Shown: one piece after another, positions 58,501-64,000 of the stretch
Layout: each line of letters opens with the position of its first letter
How positions within the stretch are numbered: position 1 is the first letter of the stretch
NCBI RefSeq assembly: GCF_020184175.1
Contig: NC_065530.1
Span: 63,031,260 to 63,095,259, forward strand
DNA from: Aphis gossypii
Lineage: Eukaryota > Arthropoda > Insecta > Hemiptera > Aphididae
Length of the DNA stretch: 64,000 nucleotides
Direction of reading: 5' to 3'
Translations under genes and position numbers: made by a program
The notes under the pieces: model-generated
What the model was told of the DNA's origin: nothing
The model's database searches: none
What the model saw: only the letters and a program-made list of their open reading frames with translations

Positions 58501-59614
58501 GATTGACAATAATGGTATTTGTATAGGGGCAGAATCAAATTTGTACGTAACCCATCTTCTGTTAATGAAAATGAAAAACTACATAAATTAATATTTTTTT
58601 TTTACTTTTGTTCTAAAAAGGATAGCGGTAATGAGTGGTCACCGAAAAGTAAGCTCCGACGAGCTCGTTATGCGGAAAAAGCCAAATAATTTTTTTTCTC
58701 GATGTGGGGGAGGGGGTATGAAAAAACATTAGCATCCGGGCTCCAAATTTCTGAATACGTCTCTGATTACAAATAATAACACAAAACGTATGATTATATA
58801 ATAACGGTGCGACGTTTAAAACGTATTAAGCTCACTCTTTTTCGTCGACCGTACATACGAAACATTTATAATATAATATCGTGTCCTTTCATAAAATGTC
58901 TTTTCTGTACCGATACAGATCCACCAGAGGACCCACACGGGCGAGAAACCGTTTGTGTGCGAGTCGTGCGGCAAGCAGTTCAGTCAACTGCGCAACTACA
59001 AGTACCACAGGTCCGTGCACGAGGGCACCAGAGAGTTCTCGGGCAGTTGCCCGGAGTGCGGTAAGCTGTTCAACGACCGCGGTTACCTGAGCTCGCACAT
59101 GAAGATCCACCGGAACCGGAAGGAGTACGAGTGCGAGTACTGCACGAAGAGCTTTAACCAGCGGGTGGCGTACAACATGCACGTGCGCATACACACGGGC
59201 GAGAAGCCGCACAGTTGCCACCACTGCGGCAAGTCGTTCACCAGGAAGATGTTGCTCAAACAGCACCTGCGCATACACACCGGCGAGAAGCCGTTCTCGT
59301 GCGCCGTCTGTCACAAGCCGTTCGCCGACCGGTCCAACATGACGCTGCACATGCGCCTGCACTCGGGAGTCAAGCCCTACGCGTGCGCCGTTTGCGCCAA
59401 GTCGTTCACCAAAAAGCACCACTTGAAGACGCACATGAACTACCACACGGGCGTCAAGCCGTACTCGTGCGACAAGTGCGGGCTGAGCTTCAGCCAGAGC
59501 AGCAACATGAGGACGCACCTGAAAAAGTGCAGCGCAGTGGCGACGACGACGATGACGCCGCCGCCGCAGACGGCCGTGGCAGTGGTGCAGGCACCGGCCG
59601 CGCAACCGGTCTGA
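48348..59614 (+). CDS. BTB/POZ-C2H2 zinc-finger transcription factor, 526 aa, join(48348..48509,50250..50726,57678..57923,58919..59614)
   Basis: Four exons join in phase 0 at every junction with no internal stop, giving 54+159+82+231 = 526 residues. The N-terminal ~25-115 is a BTB/POZ domain (motifs HFSDVVICC, LRAHKVVLAYCSSYLQ, VLEFVYTGA), known in this family to dimerise and recruit co-regulators. Residues ~116-275 are a low-complexity Pro/Ser/Thr-rich linker. Residues ~281-499 hold eight tandem zinc fingers, expected to bind DNA in the nucleus. The last ~27 residues are Thr/Pro/Ala-rich. BTB at the N terminus with fingers at the C terminus is the standard layout of insect BTB-ZF regulators. 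I cannot assign an orthologue: it does not start like the Lola/Tramtrack 'LRWNN' group, and it has more fingers than most of that group. Alternative splicing of finger exons is possible, but I saw no second finger cluster in the introns. The fold assignment is very firm; the exact gene identity is unknown. Confidence 0.92.
48510..50249 (+). other. Intron between coding exons 1 and 2 (phase 0)
   Basis: It starts gtaagt and ends ccgttgcag. It contains the ATT-rich repeat and a GC-richer patch (about 49480-49960) that may be regulatory. It splits the BTB domain. Confidence 0.9.
48961..49023. repeat. (ATT/ATATT)n low-complexity repeat in intron 2
   Basis: Repeated tattatatt units interrupted by one 'aggtatat'; it lies between coding exons 1 and 2. 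Confidence 0.8.
50250..50726 (+). CDS. Coding exon 2: C-terminal half of the BTB domain plus Pro/Ser/Thr-rich linker
   Basis: The acceptor is ccgttgcag (ends 50249) and the donor is gtaagt (50727). It encodes 159 residues in phase 0 (protein residues 55-213). The first ~60 complete the BTB fold: TLFLGHPGPDDSVTIIL, then VLEFVYTGAAVVPGHKM, the usual 'hL-F-YTG' helix. The rest is low complexity, rich in Pro, Ser, Thr and Gln with a short QQQ run, and looks disordered. The exon is much richer in G and C than the flanking introns, which explains the spurious open frames on the opposite strand at 50208-50486 and 50392-50721. A structured repeat begins about 40 bp after its donor. Confidence 0.9.
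50769..51335. mobile_element. Structured repeat element in intron 3 with inverted 'tgtaaattccgcca' motifs
   Basis: Three related copies on the left (tgtaagctccgcca at 50769, tgtaaactccaccact at 50801, atgtaaattccgctag at 50843) face two inverted copies on the right (tggcgaaatttacat at 51271, tggcggaattaac at 51323). The AT-rich centre contains a tandem duplication with a period of about 104 bp (copies start 50941 and 51045). Repeated subterminal motifs in inverted orientation suggest a non-autonomous DNA element. The true outer ends and target duplication were not resolved. It begins 42 bp after the donor of coding exon 2. Confidence 0.45.
50941..51120. repeat. Tandem duplication, about 104-bp period, two copies
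   Basis: The phrase cacattaaatatttaaat is at 50941 and again at 51045. The following ~50 bases also match loosely (atcataat..aataatc.ttatacc). It lies inside the intron-3 repeat element. Confidence 0.6.
55483..55590. mobile_element. Foldback/MITE-like element, 108 bp
   Basis: The left end ATACCCAAGATGGATATATA pairs with the right end tatatatccaCCTTGGGTAT (one mismatch in the outer 20 bp). The centre is an AT/CA microsatellite (TA tract 55519-55549). The whole unit could form a long hairpin. It lies in intron 3 of the BTB-ZF gene. The overlapping open frames on both strands are repeat translation, not genes. Confidence 0.55.
55519..55549. repeat. (AT)n microsatellite inside the foldback element
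   Basis: Uninterrupted alternating A/T run at the centre of the 108-bp inverted repeat. Confidence 0.9.
57678..57923 (+). CDS. Coding exon 3: proline-rich linker and first half of zinc finger 1
   Basis: The acceptor is ttctttttag (ends 57677) and the donor is gtataa (57924), weaker than the other donors. It encodes 82 residues in phase 0 (214-295). The N-terminal part is proline-rich (PLPIPLPPTPPEEPTIV, then SIPPSPSTDSD), with several SP/TP sites of the kind proline-directed kinases use. The middle is charged and Asn-rich. The end, HVCQECGKTFVTKASLK, is the first part of a C2H2 finger whose two histidines come from the next exon. This split finger is strong independent proof of the join, because Cys2-x12-His-x3-His spacing is exact only when the two exons are spliced here. 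Confidence 0.9.
57924..58918 (+). other. Intron between coding exons 3 and 4 (phase 0)
   Basis: It starts gtataa and ends cgatacag; 995 bp. About 30 percent of it is the hAT-like MITE. It interrupts zinc finger 1. Confidence 0.9.
58470..58765. mobile_element. hAT-like MITE, 296 bp, in the last intron
   Basis: The left end CAATGACGTATTTAG and the reverse complement of the right end, CAGAGACGTATTCAG, match at 12 of 15 bases. The flanks ctcacaaa (58462-58469) and attacaaa (58766-58773) match at 6 of 8 bases, consistent with a decayed 8-bp hAT target duplication. The interior has no transposase. It sits between coding exons 3 and 4, ending 153 bp before the exon 4 acceptor. Confidence 0.6.
58919..59614 (+). 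CDS. Coding exon 4: rest of zinc finger 1, fingers 2-8 and C terminus
   Basis: The acceptor is accgatacag (ends 58918) and the stop codon TGA is at 59612-59614. It encodes 231 residues (296-526). Fingers by protein residue: ZF1 281-301 (split), ZF2 309-329, ZF3 339-359, ZF4 367-387, ZF5 395-415, ZF6 423-443, ZF7 451-471, ZF8 479-499. All have C-x2-C-x12-H-x3-H except ZF8, whose last ligand is Cys. Canonical HTGEKP linkers join 1-2, 4-5 and 5-6; near-canonical linkers (SGVKPY, TGVKPY) join 6-7 and 7-8. Linkers 2-3 (EGTREFSGS) and 3-4 (RNRKEYE) are not canonical. The exon is distinctly GC-rich with G/C third positions, which creates a long open frame on the other strand. A hAT-like MITE ends about 150 bp before the acceptor. 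Confidence 0.95.
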   Translation: MHQRTHTGEKPFVCESCGKQFSQLRNYKYHRSVHEGTREFSGSCPECGKLFNDRGYLSSHMKIHRNRKEYECEYCTKSFNQRVAYNMHVRIHTGEKPHSCHHCGKSFTRKMLLKQHLRIHTGEKPFSCAVCHKPFADRSNMTLHMRLHSGVKPYACAVCAKSFTKKHHLKTHMNYHTGVKPYSCDKCGLSFSQSSNMRTHLKKCSAVATTTMTPPPQTAVAVVQAPAAQPV

Positions 59615-60250
59615 ACGAGTACGGCCGCGAGACCGAGAAACCACGTGGCCGTTTGCGCGGTTTCTCGGACAAATCGAAACGGTTTTCACCGCCGCACACG
59701 CTTTCCGATTCGGCTTTCTTCCTCTTACTACGCTGCTCGCGACGGATTTTCCACCACTGCAAACTCCGTCGTCGCTCTGTAGCTTTATTTACAAACGTTA
59801 TTTTATATAATATTTATGATTTTGTGTAATATATAATGTGTATAAATGTTATTATTTTTTTATTTTATTTTATTTTTTTTTTTTTGTTCTATCGGATCGA
59901 TTTGCTGCGGAAAACGGACGAAATTGATTTTAAGTCTTAGTTACGTCATTAATTATCGAAACGTATTATTACCATCGTACCTACGCACATCACCGCGTGC
60001 CGGTCCTGTCGAAAAATTAAAAACGCGTAACCCAGAGTTTCGTTCGGCGCCGTTGATAATCCATAATGTTACAAGATATCAATTATGTTAATTATAGTGA
60101 ATTACTCACGTGTGATTACGATCAACTGCGAGTACCTATGATTGTACGATAATTGTTAATATGCGCATCTCGATTTCCACGTGCCTGGCCCATAAACTCT
60201 CTACGAGGGCGAACGATCGATAATCGGTTAACACGGTGGCGTGAAATATT
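59615..60250 (+). other. Probable 3' untranslated region and flank of the BTB-ZF gene
   Basis: This follows the TGA directly. It stays GC-richer than the regional background to about 59770, then changes to a long T-rich tract (about 59850-59886) and to mixed sequence. It has no long plus-strand frame with domain similarity that I recognise. The true 3' end cannot be fixed without transcript data. Confidence 0.5.
59841..59846 (+). terminator. Candidate variant polyadenylation signal (TATAAA)
   Basis: There is no canonical AATAAA within about 900 bp after the stop; the first is near 60564. A TATAAA hexamer at 59841, a known weaker variant, is followed by a long T-rich stretch (59853-59886) that resembles a downstream U-rich element. 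An ATTAAA at about 60016 is an alternative. This is inference from motifs only. Confidence 0.3.
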
Positions 60251-61979
60251 ATTACATAAGTATATAATGCGATAATATAGTGACGGTCAGTCTCGAAATG
60301 ATCCGAAATGAATAATAGTGGCCAAATAATTCTGGACAAATGGGGTGGAGGGGCTGAAAATATTATAACTGTATGAACAATTAGGTCGACAGATGACGCA
60401 TAGGTATTGCATACTATATGTTCATATAGGTATTATAATAGGTACACTACATGGATAAAACACGCGTAATATAAATAATTATCAATACAAATTATAATTG
60501 ATGTACATTTGAACAAATCTGTACAATGAATACTTGATTGCGTATTATTTTAAAATCAAAATTAATAAAATACTAAAACCGTTTAGCGCAATAGGTGACT
60601 TGCAAAATCTTCCGGCGTATCAACTTCACGGTCGAGATTTATTTCTCGACGTGATGACGTTTTCTAATCACTTAGCAATTTGACCGGATACGTTTTGCTT
60701 GGCAAGCGACCGGTGCGTATCCGTTCGCTCTTGGTGTCAGTGCCAAGTTAGTGATTAATCGTCACGCACGAGTAATACCTAGCAATCAATAATAGCATCA
60801 GAGCTGGACAACTATTATTTGTCGATTGGGTCTAGACGCAGGTATTATTAACTCAATCCGAGGACCACGAGTGTCCCGTGAGTGTACATTGTAGCCTCTG
60901 TGCGTATCCGAATTTTATTATTACATTTTATAAGCAATACGGTACGATGATAATAATATTCTAAAATATATGTTACAATATTATTTGTTATCAAAACGTG
61001 CAACATTAAAATCGGATCACCCGGTAAAAGCTGGACCGGAATTGATTAATAAATCCGCAACGTTATCATTCCGTGTCGGTATGATTATACTCATAAATGG
61101 GTAAGAAACTATATTATATTTTAGTAAGTTTAATAGTAGAATAAGTTAAGTATGCAGACTAAGCTTAGATTTACCTAAATTGGGTTACTATAATAGTGTA
61201 TTTTACGCTCGAATGTTTGTGGTATTATAATAATTATTATTATATGTACTTATTTTTATGCAAATATGATCGAGATTTAAATAAATGAAATATTTTATTG
61301 AATTTGTATACGATTCTTTTAATTTGATATTTTGCACTAATGAAACTTAAAATATAATGTTTATCGCATTAGAACGCAACACAACATTTTTAAATATTAG
61401 TAATGAAGTTTTAAAATAACCATAAATGGTAAGTATTTTTTATCATATTATCACGGATTACAAAAAAAGTTATCTTTTAAATTGTCTTCTTCTTAAATCA
61501 TGATTTATTTCATAATTTCATTACACTTATATTTTTTATTACTATTGTAGTGTTTTATTTTACAATTAGTGATACAGTAGATAAAATTATTTTTTACCAT
61601 GAATGTTGTATAATCAGGATATTAAAACAAAAATAAATGAGAGGAAAAACTGGTTTTTCTAATTACCTTTTTTCAAATATTTTCAAATATGACTAGTATT
61701 GCAATAGAACAGTGTAGTGTAAAAATAAAAATGATTACCTAACTTTAATTTTTATGTACCTATATAATTATATAATTATTACAATAATACGCAGTTAATA
61801 CCTACTAATAAAAATGATATTGCAAAGCACGCTCTACCGAGGAGGAAGACAGTTTTATTTTCGGCAAACCAATATTCTAAACGAAATCGAAAGCGACAAT
61901 GATATCTATTTTAATTATTATATTATATTACATCGTAAGGTATAACATTTTAAAGGGCGTACAAAATATTTATTTAATA
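60251..61979. other. Intergenic or 3' flanking stretch
   Basis: No supported gene. A mixed GC-richer patch near 60590-60900 has no domain-bearing frame. Confidence 0.4.
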
Positions 61980-62960
61980 TGCGTTATTGTACGCGACACC
62001 GAATACCGATCGCGAGTGATACGATAATAACAATAAGATCATTTTACGAACGTCGTGCCGCCAAACTTATCTGCAGAGTCGGTGGTCGTCTGAAAAGCAG
62101 TACCTACCGATCTGTCGATTTTTTTTTTTTAAAATGATTTTCGATTCCGCGGCGTCGGCGACCCGATAAATCATTTAAGCCCGGCGGTTTGTCAAACGCG
62201 ATTTCGGCGGACCCGTTCCTCGTGCCCGGGGTCGTAAATACGTCACCGTTTTAGTACGTCTCTATTTACAAATCAGCGGCCCGCAATAACCGGGGTACAG
62301 GTCGTATCTCGTACCCGGGAACGAGGTATAGATATTACCATAACGCAAATTCAATAACCCGTAATTATTATTTTCAGCTGGAAACCGCTCGCCGGTACAA
62401 GCCATTACGCGGACCCGCGACGCCATCGTAAATCTATATATATATATATATTACGGAACGTATGCGCGTATAGGCGCGTTTTACATCGTATATGCTATAG
62501 GTACGACGGACGAGCCTCGGGAAACTGCGTAGGATTTACGAGCTGCGTGAGTACTGCCGGAACGAGATTTTTAGTTGTTTATTACCGTCGACAATTATTA
62601 TTATTAAATGGGCAGCAGAGATCGGACCGTATATTATATACCGACCGGTTTTCGCACGAATAGCACAGTGAACTATATATATAATATTATTATAATATAC
62701 ACGAGTTTGTATATAGTGTTTGTACGCTACACCACGCGCATAACTATAAGGAGCTACAGGTATGTGAAATAGTAATTTGTCTGTGTTTCAGCGGTGGCGG
62801 TCATTGAAAGTCTCTTCCGAATCGTTTCCGAACGGATCGAACGTTATATTATTATTATTAAATATTATTATTTATATTATTCCCCCACTATTTGGTCCAT
62901 CGTAACTGCGAGAACGGTGCACGGTCGCAGAAACTATAGCCGGGGTATCATTGTATATAT
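61980..62960 (+). promoter_or_regulatory. GC-richer island with splice-like signals, possible start of a neighbouring gene
   Basis: The CpG-containing island has a strong donor-like agctgc|gtgagt (donor at 62547) and, 245 bp later, an acceptor-like ctgtgtttcag (ends 62791). The open frame after that acceptor runs only into AT-rich noise and shows no domain. It may be a 5' untranslated exon pair of a gene continuing to the right. Evidence is motif-level only. Confidence 0.25.
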
Positions 62961-62974
62961 ATATATATATATAT
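62954..62974. repeat. (AT)n microsatellite
   Basis: Alternating A/T run of 21 bp. Confidence 0.9.
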
Positions 62975-64000
62975 TGTATATTGTATTTAATCACGTTAAA
63001 ACTTAATTTTGTCTTAATTCAAAATAAACGATCGGATAAACGGAAATACGTAACATTAGTACCTATTGCTTTTCGGATCTTTTGAATATTTCAATAAATA
63101 TTACTTCTACCTCGACGACTCCGAGCAATTACGTTCGGCTTGAAACTACCTAGTCTCGATTCGGTTATTCTGTCGGATTCTTAGATCCGAACTCGCCCTT
63201 TGTCAACCAGAGAATCCCTGAGCAAAAACCATTTTTTTCTTTTTAGAAGTAATTTACAAATGTCGAGATAAAACAACTCTGTAATCGAATTCAGACGTCT
63301 AACATCTCTGACAACTTGGGAATTATAGCTTTTCAGTTTGTTAGGTTGGGTACTTAGGTTCAGAGGTAGTGAGAGACGAGATGTTATTCGAGAATATATA
63401 AATCGATTACTGTTAGTCTCGAACTAATATACAAATCATGACATTATAAGATCCATTAACACTAAAAATATAAAGTGGCTAGATATATAAAATTATGCAA
63501 ATTTTTTGAACCTATACATTTTAACATTTTTTAGGCGTATTTTAAAACTAAATACCTAATTATACATTGTCTAATTTCTCTATTAGTTAAACATTAGTTC
63601 AGTAGAACTACTGACTTCTCCTGTATAATTAGTATATTAATTTAAGTACTCATATGTAAATTTAGTAGAAACTTAAGACTTGCAACAGGTAGTATGTACC
63701 TATACTATATAACAAATTAAATAAACGAAAATTTTTTTAATAACAAAATAAGTAAAATAATTTTCTATTAAATTTAGTTAAAAATTATTTCTTTTGCGGG
63801 AGAAATAAATGTTTGAATCTATAATATTACAAAATCGTATATGGACGTTAATTAAGAGGGAAACGAATTTTAACTTATTAAAATACATCCACATTTTAAT
63901 AATATATTAATTGCGATGAAAAATCACAATGTTTCATAATATTGAATTTTCACAATGTAAGTGAATTATATTCCAATACTAAAGACCATGTGCGTAAATT
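62961..64000. other. Right edge of the window, no supported gene
   Basis: GC content falls back to AT-rich after about 63400. No frame with recognisable similarity. Confidence 0.4.

Noticed and set aside
58889..59689. 266-codon open frame on the minus strand
   Set aside because: It is the mirror of the GC-rich zinc-finger exon; the product is a Val/Arg/His/Leu-rich shadow with no domain, while the plus strand encodes perfect fingers.
59215..59829. 204-codon plus-strand frame overlapping the fingers
   Set aside because: Out-of-frame shadow of the finger repeats; repetitive Arg/Gln/His composition.
1..64000. CRISPR arrays, operons, phage or toxin-antitoxin systems
   Set aside because: No regularly spaced repeats or dense gene clusters; intron-bearing gene structure and base composition indicate an animal nuclear genome.

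Overview
The window looks like nuclear DNA from an insect, most likely an aphid or a close hemipteran. It is strongly AT-rich and has split genes with GT..AG introns. It carries many short copies of a 'taggtacctat'-type motif that I associate with aphid genomes, along with fragments of eukaryotic DNA transposons and a LINE. The species call is inference from sequence texture, not from a search.

One protein-coding gene can be reconstructed with confidence. It is a plus-strand BTB/POZ and C2H2 zinc-finger transcription factor with four coding exons: 48348-48509, 50250-50726, 57678-57923 and 58919-59614. All three introns between them are phase 0 with good GT..AG signals. The joined product is 526 residues: a BTB domain split across coding exons 1 and 2, a low-complexity Pro/Ser/Thr-rich linker, eight zinc fingers (residues about 281-499, the last one C2HC) and a short Ala/Pro tail. 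The ATG sits directly after a splice acceptor, so at least one 5' untranslated exon must lie upstream. The best candidate ends at 32326 (donor gtgagt), which would give a first intron of about 16 kb. A second candidate ends at 42428 (donor gtaagt).

Region by region: 1-480 has one small exon-like stretch. 481-29000 is AT-rich non-genic DNA with microsatellites, a Helitron-like 3' end (about 25198) and a pogo/Tigger-like MITE (27400-27684). 29000-32330 has GC-richer islands, one of which may hold the promoter and first exon. 32327-48347 would be intron 1, with pogo-like remnants, a possible 840-bp inverted-repeat element, GC-richer islands, a 26-bp perfect palindrome and a dead LINE tail (about 45690-46115). 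48348-59614 is the coding part of the gene. Its introns carry a foldback element, a hAT-like MITE and a structured repeat just after coding exon 2. 59615-64000 is 3' UTR, then intergenic DNA, then a GC-richer island (61980-62960) with splice-like signals that may start another gene.

No tRNA, rRNA, CRISPR array, operon or prokaryotic-type system was found. The features most worth checking are the transposable-element structures inside the gene's introns, the choice of first exon and the long perfect palindromes.
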